From contig CP018627.1 in NCBI GenBank assembly GCA_002021875.1, positions 3,596,001 through 3,660,000 of the forward strand: 64,000 nucleotides of DNA, in the 5' to 3' direction. The notes beneath the pieces are model-generated. The model was given only the letters and a program-made list of their open reading frames with translations, searched no databases and was not told the DNA's origin. The translations under genes were made by a program, and so were the position numbers. The stretch comes from Streptomyces hygroscopicus (GTDB lineage: Bacteria > Actinomycetota > Actinomycetes > Streptomycetales > Streptomycetaceae). Of the stretch, positions 34,592-43,559 are shown piece by piece; position 1 is the first letter of the stretch, and each line of letters starts with the position of its first letter.

Positions 34592-36336
34592 CGAAGGTGC
34601 TCATCGCCAACCGTGGCGAGATCGCTGTCCGTGTTGCCCGTGCCTGCCGGGATGCCGGGATCGCGAGCGTAGCCGTCTACGCCGATCCGGACCGGGACGC
34701 ATGTCATGTGCGCGCGGCCGATGAAGCCTATGCGCTGGGCGGTGACACCCCGGCGGCCAGCTATCTCGACCAGGCCAAAGTCCTGGCCGCGGCCGCCGAA
34801 TCCGGCGCCGACGCCATCCACCCCGGCTACGGATTCCTCTCCGAGAACGCCGAATTCGCCCAGGCCGTCCTGGACGCGGGCCTGACCTGGATCGGCCCCC
34901 CGCCGCACGCCATCCGCGACCTGGGCGACAAAGTCGCCGCCCGCCACATCGCCCAGCGCGCCGGCGCCCCCCTGGTCGCCGGCACCCCCGACCCGGTCTC
35001 CGGCGCGGACGAGGTCGTGGCCTTCGCCGAACAGCACGGCCTGCCCATCGCCATCAAAGCCGCCTTCGGCGGCGGCGGCCGCGGCCTGAAGGTCGCCCGC
35101 ACCATGGAAGAAGTCCCCGAGCTCTACGACTCCGCCGTCCGCGAGGCCGTCGCGGCCTTCGGCCGCGGAGAGTGCTTCGTCGAGCGCTACCTGGACAAGC
35201 CCCGCCATGTGGAGACCCAGTGCCTGGCCGACACCCACGGCAACGTCGTGGTCGTCTCCACCCGTGACTGCTCCCTCCAGCGCCGCCACCAAAAGCTCGT
35301 CGAAGAGGCCCCGGCCCCCTTCCTGACCCAGGAACAGAACGACCAGCTCTACGCCGCCTCCAAAGCCATCCTCAAGGAGGCGGGCTACGTGGGGGCGGGG
35401 ACGGTGGAGTTCCTGGTCGGCAACGACGGCACCATCTCCTTCCTCGAGGTCAACACCCGTCTCCAGGTGGAGCACCCGGTCACCGAGGAGGTCACCGGCA
35501 TCGACCTGGTCCGCGAGATGTTCCGCATCGCCGACGGCGAGGCCATCGGCTACGACGACCCGCAGATGCGGGGCCACTCCTTCGAGTTCCGCATCAACGG
35601 CGAGGACCCGGGCCGCAACTTCCTGCCCGCCCCCGGCACGGTGACCTCCTTCGTCCCGCCCGCCGGGCCCGGTGTCCGGCTGGACGCGGGCGTGGAGTCC
35701 GGCAGCGTCATCGGCCCGGCGTGGGACTCGCTGCTGGCCAAGCTGATCGTCACCGGCGCCACCCGCACCCAGGCCCTCCAGCGCGCCGCCCGCGCGCTGG
35801 CCGAGTTCCAGGTCGAGGGCATGGCCACCGCGATCCCGTTCCACCAGGCGGTAGTGGTGGACCCGGCGTTCACCAGCGAGCCGTTCACGATCCACACCCG
35901 CTGGATCGAGACCGAGTTCAACAACACCATCACCCCCTTCGCCCCCGTCAGCCCCGACGAAGACGAAGAGCCCACCGGCCGCGAGACCGTCGTGGTCGAG
36001 GTCGGCGGCAAGCGGCTGGAGGTCTCGCTGCCCGCCTCCCTGGGCATGGCCACCGCCCCGGCGGGCGGCTCGAAGAAGCCGAAGCGCAAGGCGGTCAAGA
36101 AGTCCGGCTCAGCCGCCTCCGGCGACGCCCTGGCCTCCCCCATGCAGGGCACCATCGTCAAGGTCGCCGTCAACGAGGGCGACACCGTGGCCGAGGGCGA
36201 CCTCATCGTCGTCCTGGAGGCCATGAAGATGGAACAGCCCCTCAACGCCCACCGCGCGGGCACCGTCAAGAGCCTGGCCGCCGAGGTCGGCGCGTCCATC
36301 ACCTCGGGCGCGGTCATCTGCGAGATCAAAGGGTGA
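34585..36336 (+). CDS. acetyl/propionyl-CoA carboxylase alpha subunit (biotin carboxylase + biotin carrier)
   Basis: The product is 583 aa from the ATG at 34585, overlapping the previous gene by 7 bp. The biotin carboxylase half begins [20 protein letters not shown] and has the ATP-grasp glycine loop [39 protein letters not shown] and the catalytic Arg region. A basic Lys-rich linker ([12 protein letters not shown], about residues 500-515) precedes the carrier domain [20 protein letters not shown] with the biotinylation motif EAMKMEQ at Lys548. Length and layout match Streptomyces AccA/PccA (about 590 aa). It supplies carboxybiotin to the beta subunit at 32327. The operon thus encodes a complete accessory acyl-CoA carboxylase. 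Confidence 0.93.
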   Translation: MLTKVLIANRGEIAVRVARACRDAGIASVAVYADPDRDACHVRAADEAYALGGDTPAASYLDQAKVLAAAAESGADAIHPGYGFLSENAEFAQAVLDAGLTWIGPPPHAIRDLGDKVAARHIAQRAGAPLVAGTPDPVSGADEVVAFAEQHGLPIAIKAAFGGGGRGLKVARTMEEVPELYDSAVREAVAAFGRGECFVERYLDKPRHVETQCLADTHGNVVVVSTRDCSLQRRHQKLVEEAPAPFLTQEQNDQLYAASKAILKEAGYVGAGTVEFLVGNDGTISFLEVNTRLQVEHPVTEEVTGIDLVREMFRIADGEAIGYDDPQMRGHSFEFRINGEDPGRNFLPAPGTVTSFVPPAGPGVRLDAGVESGSVIGPAWDSLLAKLIVTGATRTQALQRAARALAEFQVEGMATAIPFHQAVVVDPAFTSEPFTIHTRWIETEFNNTITPFAPVSPDEDEEPTGRETVVVEVGGKRLEVSLPASLGMATAPAGGSKKPKRKAVKKSGSAASGDALASPMQGTIVKVAVNEGDTVAEGDLIVVLEAMKMEQPLNAHRAGTVKSLAAEVGASITSGAVICEIKG

Positions 36337-36529
36337 CAGTAATGATCCCTGTGGCTCCGCTCGGAGGTATGCCCCAGGATTGACTGGCGCTTCCGCCGTT
36401 CTCGGCAGGATTCGTCGATCGCCCGGCGGGGCCACAACGCGTCGCCGGTCAGGCATCTGTGACTTCCGAGTACGTGCCGCCAGAGCTCGCGAGCTCCCCC
36501 TGACCGCCTCCACCAGCCGCAGGTGACAC

Positions 36530-37782
36530 TGCCCTTGCCGGACATCGCATCCGCCCTGGTGGAGGCTGGCGCATCGGGTTTCCCGAAATCTGGCCGCGGT
36601 CGCCCAAGCTGGCGCTCTCGCGCGGCTGCCGTCAGCGCGTCATGATGATCGGTCGTGCTGCTGCGACTGGCTTACCCAGGTGTGACGAACGCGTTCGCGA
36701 TGCTTCGCCTGCTGCCGATGACCGACCGGGACAAGGACGCGGAGATCCTCGCCCCGCGCCACCAGATCACCGTGCCGGAACGCCAACTCGGCAAGGACAA
36801 GATCCGGTTCTCGCCAAGCGATCGGGCGTTCCTGGCGGCGCTGCTGCACCGGCTGCCACTGCACGTCCTGCGAAGATTACGGCTGCTCGTACGCCCCGAC
36901 ACAGTACTGCGCTGGCACCGTAACCTCGTCAAACGCCGCCATGCCGCCTCCTGCCGGCCCAAACGCCCGGGACGACCGCGCACCGTGCGCTCCATCCGCA
37001 CCCTGGTGCCGCGCCTGGCGAAGGAGAACCCCAGCTGGGGATACCGGCGCCTGCACGGCGAACTGCTCGTGCCGGGGGTGAAGGTGGGCGCGTCCACCGT
37101 CTGGGAAATCCTCAAGGAGGCAGGCATCGACCCGGCGCCCGAGCGGAACTCCAGTACCTGGGCCGACTTCCTTCGCTCCCAGGCTGATGCCCTGCTGGCC
37201 TGCGACTTCATGGAAACAGTCACCCTGTCGGGGATACGGATGTACGTGCTCGTGGCGATCGAACACGCCAGTCGCCGGATCCGGGTGCTGGGCGCCACCA
37301 CACACCCCACCGCATCCTGGGTAGCGCAAGCGGCGAAGAACCTCGTCACGGACCTCGAAGACCTCAGCCGCCGGGCACAATTCATGATCCGAGACCGGGA
37401 CGGGAAGTTCCCCACCCTCTTCGATGCCGTCCTCAAGGACGCGGGAATCGACGTCGTGCTCAGCGGCATCCAGATGCCAAGAATGAACTCGATCATGGAA
37501 AGGTGGATACAGACCTGCCGCCGCGAGCTCCTGCACCGGACCTTGATCTGGAACCAGCGACACCTCCTCCACACCCTGCGCGAGTTCGAGCACTTCTACA
37601 ACACACACCGCCCACACCAGGGCATCGCGAACGCCAGGCCGCTGCACCCCTTACCCCCGCCGATCGACGATCCCAACGCGTTAGCCCGCCTCGACATACG
37701 CCGACACGATCGCCTCGGCGGCATCCTCCACGAATACCAACACGCAGCCTGACCTGCACGGACGAGGTTTCCGGCAAGGGCA
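36530..37782 (+). mobile_element. intact rve-type insertion sequence
   Basis: Ends TGCCCTTGCCGGACATCGCA (from 36530) and the reverse complement TGCCCTTGCCGGAAACCTCG (to 37782) are imperfect inverted repeats. The element is 1253 bp with one full transposase frame. Clear target duplications are not visible. It sits right after the carboxylase operon, with 36337-36529 as the gap. Copies at 27628 and 44610 are broken. Confidence 0.85.
36655..37752 (+). CDS. integrase-core (DDE) transposase, apparently intact
   Basis: The product is 365 aa from the GTG at 36655. An N-terminal helical region ([20 protein letters not shown]) is followed by HTH-like KRPGRPRTVRSIRTLVPRLA and WGYRRLHGELLVPGVKVGAS. The DDE core has ACDFMETVTLSGIRMYVLVA (D), [20 protein letters not shown] (D) and MNSIMERWIQTCRRELLHRT (E). 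The C-terminus reads HYNTHRPHQGIAN-like FYNTHRPHQGIANARP and GGILHEYQHAA. Substitutions such as VPERQ for VLERQ and LVPRLA for LVLRLA appear relative to the other copies, but all three acidic residues remain. I cannot assign the IS family firmly; IS481- or IS3-like by layout. Confidence 0.85.
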   Translation: MLLRLAYPGVTNAFAMLRLLPMTDRDKDAEILAPRHQITVPERQLGKDKIRFSPSDRAFLAALLHRLPLHVLRRLRLLVRPDTVLRWHRNLVKRRHAASCRPKRPGRPRTVRSIRTLVPRLAKENPSWGYRRLHGELLVPGVKVGASTVWEILKEAGIDPAPERNSSTWADFLRSQADALLACDFMETVTLSGIRMYVLVAIEHASRRIRVLGATTHPTASWVAQAAKNLVTDLEDLSRRAQFMIRDRDGKFPTLFDAVLKDAGIDVVLSGIQMPRMNSIMERWIQTCRRELLHRTLIWNQRHLLHTLREFEHFYNTHRPHQGIANARPLHPLPPPIDDPNALARLDIRRHDRLGGILHEYQHAA

Positions 37783-37893
37783 ATGTCGCAGGAGCCATGT
37801 TCGCGCTGACGGGCTTGGCAGCACTACCCGCTGTTCGCTGGGCACATCGTCACCAGCACGCTCTGCAGACACAGCTTGCACCTGCGGAAAAGG

Positions 37894-38265
37894 TCAACCG
37901 CCAGCCCGCCGGTCGATACCCGCCTCGTCCGCCGCCTCGGTCTGGATGGCAGAGACCTCGGCGGCGATGGCGCGGGCCTCCGTCAGGTCCTCCACTTGCG
38001 CGGCGCGTGCCTCCAGCTCGCGCAGGCGTGCTGCGCGGGCGGGGTGGCGCTCGATCGCCACGGTCAACGCCCACTGACGCAGGAACCGCCGCATCGGCGC
38101 CGCGTCCACATGCTCACGAGCGGCCGCCATCGCCTTCGTCCGGTCGGCGTCGAATGCGGCCACCTGGCTCGGCGCGATCCGCACCAACGCGGCACGCAGC
38201 TCCTCCGCGGTCGCCTTGGGCTGCGGGATCAGGGCGCCGTGTCCGTCGGCTACTGCCTCGCTCAT
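37894..38265 (-). CDS. small Ala/Arg-rich hypothetical protein (DUF6247-like)
   Basis: The product is 123 aa from the ATG at 38265. It reads GALIPQPKATAEELRAALVR, IAPSQVAAFDADRTKAMAAA, PMRRFLRQWALTVAIERHPA and RAARLRELEARAAQVEDLTE. The helical layout with FLRQWA and a basic coiled tail resembles small Streptomyces proteins annotated DUF6247, some next to toxin genes; this is from memory. No toxin gene is adjacent. It lies between the intact IS and the symporter remnant. Confidence 0.65.
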   Translation of the reverse strand: MSEAVADGHGALIPQPKATAEELRAALVRIAPSQVAAFDADRTKAMAAAREHVDAAPMRRFLRQWALTVAIERHPARAARLRELEARAAQVEDLTEARAIAAEVSAIQTEAADEAGIDRRAGG

Positions 38266-38404
38266 ACTGCCTCGCTCCCTGTCGTGTCCTCCACACTATC
38301 GCGCTCGCTGAGCGATGAACCTGCTTCCCATCGCACGTAGACGGGTCCTGGACGGAGTGCTCTCGTGCGGCTGGAGATGCGCCCGCGTGCGCGCCAGGGC
38401 GTAT

Positions 38405-38800
38405 GCCGTGTGCTCCCGCTCGGCTACTCCTTCAACACCGACGGCTCGGTGCTGTACCAGGCCGCCGCTCTGGTCTTCCTCGCCAACGCCTACGGCGCCG
38501 ACACCTCGCTGCCCGCCCTGCTCCTCATGGTCGGCGTGCTGGTGATCCTCTCCAAGGGCATGGCCGGCGTCGCCTCCGCCTCCATCGTCGTCCTCATCGC
38601 CGCGGGCAACTCCATCGGCCCGCCCGCCGAAGGCATCGCCCTGCTCCTCGGCGTCGACTTCATCGTCGACATGGCCCGCACCGGCGTGAACGTCATCGGC
38701 AACTCGCTCGCCGCCGCCGTCGTCGTGGACGGCTCCGAAAAGCGCCGGGAGGCCAAACGCGACCCGGGCGACGTATCTGCCGAGGGCGTCACTAAGGACA
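38405..38800 (+). pseudogene. C-terminal remnant of a DctA-type dicarboxylate symporter
   Basis: The frame reads VLPLGYSFNTDGSVLYQAAA, LVFLANAYGADTSLPALLLM, VGVLVILSKGMAGVASASIV and VLIAAGNSIGPPAEGIALLL, then GVDFIVDMARTGVNVIGNSL. This is the substrate/sodium core of the glutamate-type symporter family (NTDGS and DMARTGVNVIGN). The N-terminal two-thirds are missing; the junction is at about 38405. The frame has no stop of its own and runs on as an antisense shadow to 39909, which I do not accept as coding. Confidence 0.8.
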
Positions 38801-38904
38801 ACAACGATCAGCCCGGATACAGCCGACCCCGGCGGAGATCGCAGGATATGCGGGAAGGGGCCCGCCGCATCGTCGGCGAGCCCCTGGTCTGCGACAACTC
38901 GCCG

Positions 38905-39501
38905 CTACAGCGCGTAGACCTGGCCGGTCTGGGCGCCCTCGACGGAGCGGACGTAGACCTGGGCGACGTCGGCGAGATCAACCGACCCCATGCCGGGGAA
39001 GTAGTCCCCGTAGGAGGAGAGGCTCTCGGTGACGACGGTGGGGCTGACCGCGTTGATGCGCTGCGGGGCGATCTCGATGGCGGCGGCGCGCACGAACGCC
39101 TCCACCGCGCCGTTGGCCATGGAGGCGGCGGCGCCCGTGGGGATCGGCTCGCGTGCCAGTACGCCCGTGATCAGAGTGAAGGAGCCGCGCTCGGCGATGC
39201 GGGCTACGCCCTGCAGGACCAGGTCGATCTGGCTGAGCGCCTTGCCTTGGAAGGCGGCCAGACAGTCCTTGCGTGTCATCTCCGTGACCGGCTTGAACGG
39301 CACGTCGCCAGCAGCGCTGACCACCGCGTCCACACGGCCGGCGCACTCGTACATCGCGGCGGTCTGAGCGGGGTCAGTGACGTCGTACCGCAGGCCGCCG
39401 CCGGTGCGCCCGACAGCAAGGACCTCATGGCCTCGGGCGGACAGCTCCTTGTGCACGGCCGTGCCGAGCGTGCCAGTGGCACCGATGAGCAGAATCTTCA
39501 T
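38905..39501 (-). CDS. short-chain dehydrogenase/reductase
   Basis: The product is 198 aa from the ATG at 39501 (MKILLIGATGTLGTAVHKEL); the frame is open to 39750 but crosses the LysR gene start. The NAD(P) motif GATGTLG is at residues 7-13. A conserved Arg follows (VGRTGG), then DAVVSAAGDVPFKPVTEMTR. No canonical Tyr-x-x-x-Lys is obvious, so it is an atypical SDR. It is divergent from the LysR gene at 39572; the 70-bp gap contains AAGCGCTT at 39551-39558, a possible LysR half-site pair. Control of the SDR by LysR is likely. Confidence 0.85.
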   Translation of the reverse strand: MKILLIGATGTLGTAVHKELSARGHEVLAVGRTGGGLRYDVTDPAQTAAMYECAGRVDAVVSAAGDVPFKPVTEMTRKDCLAAFQGKALSQIDLVLQGVARIAERGSFTLITGVLAREPIPTGAAASMANGAVEAFVRAAAIEIAPQRINAVSPTVVTESLSSYGDYFPGMGSVDLADVAQVYVRSVEGAQTGQVYAL

Positions 39502-39571
39502 GTCAGCGACGCTAGGCCCGGCCCACCGGCGCAGGGAAATGCCGTTTGCGAAGCGCTTATGCTTGGCGGTT

Positions 39572-40438
39572 ATGAATGTCGAGCTGCGGCATCTGCGAGC
39601 ACTGGCCGCGATCGGCGACGAGGGCACCATCACCGGCGCCGCCGCCGCTCTGCACATCAGCCAGCCCGCCCTGTCCCGGACCCTGGAGCAACTGGAGAGC
39701 AGGCTCGGCACGCGCCTGGTGGAGCGCACCACCCGCCGACTCTCCCTCACCGACGCCGGTCGCCTGCTGCACGAGCGCGCTCACCTGATCCTCAAGCAAC
39801 TGGACGATGCGCTGTCGGAGGCCCAGGCGGGGCCGCGGCCGCTGCGGATCGGCTTCGCCTGGGCGGCCCTCGGCGACCGTACCGTGCCATTGCTGCGGGC
39901 CTGGCGTGACCAGCACCCCGACATCCCGGTGCGGGTACACCGCCGGGACGATCCCGAAGCGGCGCTCCGCCGGGGCGAGATCGACGCCGTCTTCCTGCGC
40001 ACTGCGCCCACGGCCGATGCCGAGCTGATGACCGAGGAGCTCTACCGGGAGCGCCGTCTGGCCGCCGTGCCGGACAGCGATCCGCTGGTCGGCCGTTCCG
40101 TCGTGCGTCTGGCCGACCTTGCCGACCGGTTGGTCGTGCTCTGCGCCACCGCCGCCAGCACGGCCGACCTCTGGCCCCGCGGGCAGCGGCCCGCCACCAT
40201 CGAGGTGGCCAACGTCGACGAGTGGCTCACCACGATCGCCACCGGAGAAGCGGTCGGCGCCACCGCGGAAGCCACCGAGCACAGCCACCCGCATCCCGGT
40301 GTCCGCTACCTGCCCCTCGCGGACTCCGCCCCCGTGACGGTGCGCCTGGTCTGGCCGCGCACCCCTACGCATCCCGCCACCCACACCTTCCTCAAGCATG
40401 CGCGGCGCATGATCGGCGCTGCCGAACCCGAGCTGTAA
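39572..40438 (+). CDS. LysR family transcriptional regulator
   Basis: The product is 288 aa from the ATG at 39572; the frame is open upstream but runs through the SDR gene. The N-terminal winged helix is MNVELRHLRALAAIGDEGTI, TGAAAALHISQPALSRTLEQ and LESRLGTRLVERTTRRLSLT (residues 1-60). The ligand domain begins PLRIGFAWAALGDRTVPLLR. It has the head-to-head layout with the SDR gene at 38905 expected for a LysR regulator and its target. The inducer is unknown. Confidence 0.93.
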   Translation: MNVELRHLRALAAIGDEGTITGAAAALHISQPALSRTLEQLESRLGTRLVERTTRRLSLTDAGRLLHERAHLILKQLDDALSEAQAGPRPLRIGFAWAALGDRTVPLLRAWRDQHPDIPVRVHRRDDPEAALRRGEIDAVFLRTAPTADAELMTEELYRERRLAAVPDSDPLVGRSVVRLADLADRLVVLCATAASTADLWPRGQRPATIEVANVDEWLTTIATGEAVGATAEATEHSHPHPGVRYLPLADSAPVTVRLVWPRTPTHPATHTFLKHARRMIGAAEPEL

Positions 40439-40504
40439 CGAGCGGCGTCCGTCGCGTCTCCCGTCCCGGCAGCAGTTTCACGAAAAGTGGATGGAAGGGG
40501 CAGC

Positions 40505-40665
40505 ATGAGTGCACAGCCGATTCACCCGCACACGGAAGCCGGACCGGGTGCCGCGGAACGCCGAGGGCATCGCGGCCGCGCTCGAGGGCGAGCGGCGGAT
40601 GGAGTTCTACCGCGAGCTCCTGGCGGCCGCCCCGGAGGACGCCCGCCCACTACCCCGCAGCCTCA
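40505..40665 (+). pseudogene. short unknown protein fragment preceding the Ku remnant
   Basis: A plus-strand frame from about 40509 reads RNAEGIAAALEGERRMEFYR and ELLAAAPEDARPLP before meeting unrelated sequence. It has the look of the N-terminus of a small antitoxin-like Streptomyces protein. It is fused in frame to Ku-like sequence downstream, an accidental junction. Function cannot be assigned. Confidence 0.35.
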
Positions 40666-40811
40666 ACCCCGCTCCTGGAGAACTCCTGCCGAGTTTCCCG
40701 CTACGGCTCTCCCACCGGTTGCGGATCGCCCCCAAACACCTGGCAAGCCACCGCGGTCTCCTTCGACCGCCCGCCACAACCTTCCCCGCCCGGCACCTGC
40801 TCCAGCTCGAC

Positions 40812-41380
40812 CCCTACCTTGCACGGGCCCTCGCCCGCAGCTTCAGCAAGATCGCGATCACGAAGTTCGCCTTCCACGGACGCGAGCGGCTCGGCGCCCT
40901 CCGCGTCGTCGGCGAAACCCTCGTCATACAGGTCATGCACTGGGACGATGAAATCCGCAGCGCCAAGGGCATTGCGCCGCAGCATGTCGAGATCTCCGAC
41001 GCCGAAGTCGATGAAGCGGTGGCGCTGATGGAGGCCATGGGCGGCGTCGACATCGCCCAGTACAAGGACCGGTACCGCGAGGCGATGGAAACGATCATCC
41101 GCGCCAAGGCGGAAGGAACCGAGCCGCCCCGGATGGAGGCGCCGGCAGAGCCCGCAGGAAAGGTCGTTGACCTGATGGCCGCCCTGCAGGACAGCGTGCG
41201 CGCCGCCAAGAAGAGCCGCGGCGAGGAAACCGGCGACGAAGCCGAGGTACACGAGATCAGCGGGCGGCCGCCGCCCCAGAAGAAGACCGCCTCGAAGAAG
41301 ACCGCGGACAAAAGGACGAGCACCGGGGGGGGAAGAAGGCGGCCGCAAAGAAGTCCTCGAGGAAGAAGTCGGCGTCGTAA
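40812..41380 (+). pseudogene. C-terminal remnant of a Ku DNA-end-binding protein
   Basis: The frame reads YLARALARSFSKIAITKFAF, HGRERLGALRVVGETLVIQV, HWDDEIRSAKGIAPQHVEIS, DAEVDEAVALMEAMGGVDIA, QYKDRYREAMETIIRAKAEG and GKVVDLMAALQDSVRAAKKS. This is the C-terminal part of the bacterial Ku core plus the Streptomyces-type basic tail (KKTASKKTADKRTS). The N-terminal beta-barrel half is missing. A G8 run at about 41327-41334 shifts frame; read past it with one G fewer, the tail continues KKAAAKKSSRKKSAS to a TAA at 41378. No ligase D gene is near. Confidence 0.8.
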
Positions 41381-42282
41381 CTTCTCGCAGCTCACGAGCC
41401 CCTGAGGCGAGCATGCGTCGGCGCCGGAGGCCGGCCGAGACAGGAGACCCACGCCGTTCCGCGGCCCGACGGGAGCGGGGCGATCATCGCCGCAGCCGTT
41501 CAGATCAACGAGACCCGCGGCATGGTGCCGGGCAGTACCGCCTCGGTGAAGTGGCCCCAGCAGCCCCACCACCCCCTTCGAGGCGTTCACGACGTGCCCG
41601 CCTGCGCGGGGCGACGTGGCCGCTGAGCCGATGAACCTGGAGGCGGGGGAACCGTCTGCGACTTCTACCCCTCGCCCCACCCCCGTCCACGGACACGACA
41701 CAGGACTGCCGCCCGCGCAATGCAAGCCGCGACACGCACGTGTCGAATGCCTGGCCGAAACTGCCCTCCCTGCTCACCGAAGAGGAACGCCGAGGCCAGG
41801 ACGACATCGACCCGCACTGCACCGCTGTGGTGGACCTGACACGTTGGTGACCTCACCCCGCACCAGGAGCAGTTGGCCAGGGCGCGGCGGCCTGGGGCGC
41901 CGCGGCGGCGGGGGGCTGGCACATGGCGCCGGGGTGCGGGGAACGGCCGTTGGTGGCCTTGTAGGGCGTCATGGCGCCGCAACGGGCACGCGGGGAGAGG
42001 CCCGTTTCCCACACGTTCACCGATTCCGGCAATTCGGTCACTTGGTTCGTTGTTGGGCGTGCCCGCCGAAGTGGCGGCGCTTGGATGCCGCACCCCAGAA
42101 GGCATCAACGACGTTAGCACTCGCGAATGGTCGGGAATCGCAACGGTCCCATTAACCGACCGTAGTGATGGTGTCTCGTATGAGTGAACGGTAGCGTCTC
42201 GGCTCACGAGAGACCCCGGCACGGCGCCAACCAGGGCCAGGACCCTCTCGCTCCTGTTGAAACTTCGATCAAGGAGGGCGCG
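41381..42282. other. gene-poor stretch of about 900 bp
   Basis: Frames on both strands (e.g. 41512-41725, 41665-42222 minus) overlap and show no family similarity. One plus-strand piece, ASRDTHVSNAWPKLPSLLTE, EERRGQDDIDPHCTAVVDLT RW then stop (about 41722-41851), looks protein-like and may be debris of a lost gene. I see no RNA gene or repeat. Confidence 0.35.
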
Positions 42283-42552
42283 ATGCCTCCTCGCTACTCA
42301 GCCGACTCCCCGTTGCGGGGCTTCCGGCCGGGAAGGCCCGAACGTAGCATCCCTCGCCGAACGGCCGCCGAAACACGGAAGTCGCGTGACGAAGAGGCCA
42401 GCGTACGAATGAGGCCGTTCGTTGGTCTCTTCGTCGGCTTCCTGCTGGCGTTCCGGCCGGGCATGTGCGAAGAGTGTGCCGCCTTCGCGGCTTGGTTCTG
42501 CTTCACGCGGCGCGGTTCGCACCTGCGCTACCGGCGGATTCGCGTCACCTGA
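42283..42552 (+). CDS. small hypothetical protein, possible membrane segment
   Basis: The product is 89 aa from the ATG at 42283, chosen for the strong ribosome site AAGGAGGGC at 42271-42279. The first half is basic (RGFRPGRPERSIPRRTAAET, RKSRDEEASVR). A hydrophobic run follows (FVGLFVGFLLAF), then a Cys-containing segment RPGMCEECAAFAAWFCF. A perfect GC-rich terminator follows at 42566-42592, which supports it as a real unit. I know no family. Confidence 0.5.
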   Translation: MPPRYSADSPLRGFRPGRPERSIPRRTAAETRKSRDEEASVRMRPFVGLFVGFLLAFRPGMCEECAAFAAWFCFTRRGSHLRYRRIRVT

Positions 42553-42565
42553 CGTGCCATCCGAT

Positions 42566-42592
42566 GCCGGGCCCCGCCTGTCGGGGCCCGGC
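42566..42592 (+). terminator. strong GC-rich terminator-like hairpin
   Basis: GCCGGGCCCC (42566-42575) pairs perfectly with GGGGCCCGGC (42583-42592) across a 7-base loop, 13 bp after the stop of the small gene at 42283. It lacks a long T-run, as is usual in high-GC actinobacteria. Confidence 0.65.
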
Positions 42593-42722
42593 GCCTCAGC
42601 CGTTGCCATGCGGGCGTGAGTACGGCCCTCAGAGGTCAGGAAATCCGCCCTTGCGGTACGGAATTTCGCCGTTTCCGCACGCCAGGTTCCCGGTAGCGCA
42701 CACCCCGGAAGGGACTACCCGC

Positions 42723-43559
42723 ATGACCCCCCAGGACAGTCGCCCCTGTCCCAACCCCGGCTGCCCGAATGCCATCGACCGGACCCCGCGCGTCGGCCGC
42801 CCGCGGCGGTACTGCTCCGACGCCTGCGGCAGGGCCTACCGCAAACGACGTTCCGGACAGCCCGACGCGATAGCAAATGACATGTACGCAGCGACTGTCG
42901 CCGACGAGTTCGCACAGCGGGCACGGGAACTTATTAAACTCGTCCATACCGGACAGTCCCTGGAGGCGCTGCGACAACTGGTCGAGGCCGAACGCGACTG
43001 GCTGGACGTGAGGGCGGCGGTGGTGCAGCAGGCCCGCGACCGCCGGAACAACGCCTCGGCCATCGCCGCCGCCTTGCATATCAGTCCCGACAAGCTCAGT
43101 CGCGACCTGTCAGCCGAGGCCGTCGCCCGCCGCAAGCACAACCGCAGCAAAACCAAAGTCGCCGGCCCGCTCACCCGAACGCAGGACTACCGCCGCTCCC
43201 GCAACGAGTACAAGCGGCCCGGCCGCGGCGAGAGCACCGCCGACAAGGCCACAGACGCAGGCACCGGACCGCCCACCGGCAACACCTCACCGAACCTCAT
43301 ACGCGCCCTCTCACGCCTCCGCCGCACCAGCCGGAAAGCCACCACCCGCCCCGGAAGGAAGAACGGCTTCTCCCGCCGCCCGCACCCCGGGCCCCGCGTC
43401 CACGACACCTCCAGCACCGACGGGGGCAGATCCCTATGCCGACCGAACCTCCCCCGAACCACCCTGGCCAAGCCGGTCCCACACACCGCCCCCGTCTGCG
43501 GCACCGCTCCTACACGCCTCCTCCGCCTGACGCGCCTGCCCTCGCTCCCTGCGCGCTGA
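42723..43559 (+). CDS. zinc-finger and helix-turn-helix protein of unknown role
   Basis: The product is 278 aa from the ATG at 42723, with GGAAGGGA upstream; the frame extends to 42465 without usable start context. An N-terminal CGNR-like zinc finger reads CPNPGCPNAIDRTPRVGRPR then RYCSDACGRAYRKRR (Cys residues at C-x3/4-C and C-x3-C). The middle is helical, with an HTH-like NNASAIAAALHISPDKLSRD. The last third is basic, Pro/Arg-rich and of low complexity. The last 124 bp overlap the next gene in another frame. It could be a DNA-binding regulator; a similar pair layout with a sigma-like gene suggests co-function. Family not recognised. Confidence 0.6.
   Translation: MTPQDSRPCPNPGCPNAIDRTPRVGRPRRYCSDACGRAYRKRRSGQPDAIANDMYAATVADEFAQRARELIKLVHTGQSLEALRQLVEAERDWLDVRAAVVQQARDRRNNASAIAAALHISPDKLSRDLSAEAVARRKHNRSKTKVAGPLTRTQDYRRSRNEYKRPGRGESTADKATDAGTGPPTGNTSPNLIRALSRLRRTSRKATTRPGRKNGFSRRPHPGPRVHDTSSTDGGRSLCRPNLPRTTLAKPVPHTAPVCGTAPTRLLRLTRLPSLPAR

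Noticed and set aside
38365..39909. 514-codon frame joining the symporter remnant to further sequence
   Set aside because: After about 38800 it is simply the reverse of the SDR gene; only the symporter-like part is meaningful.
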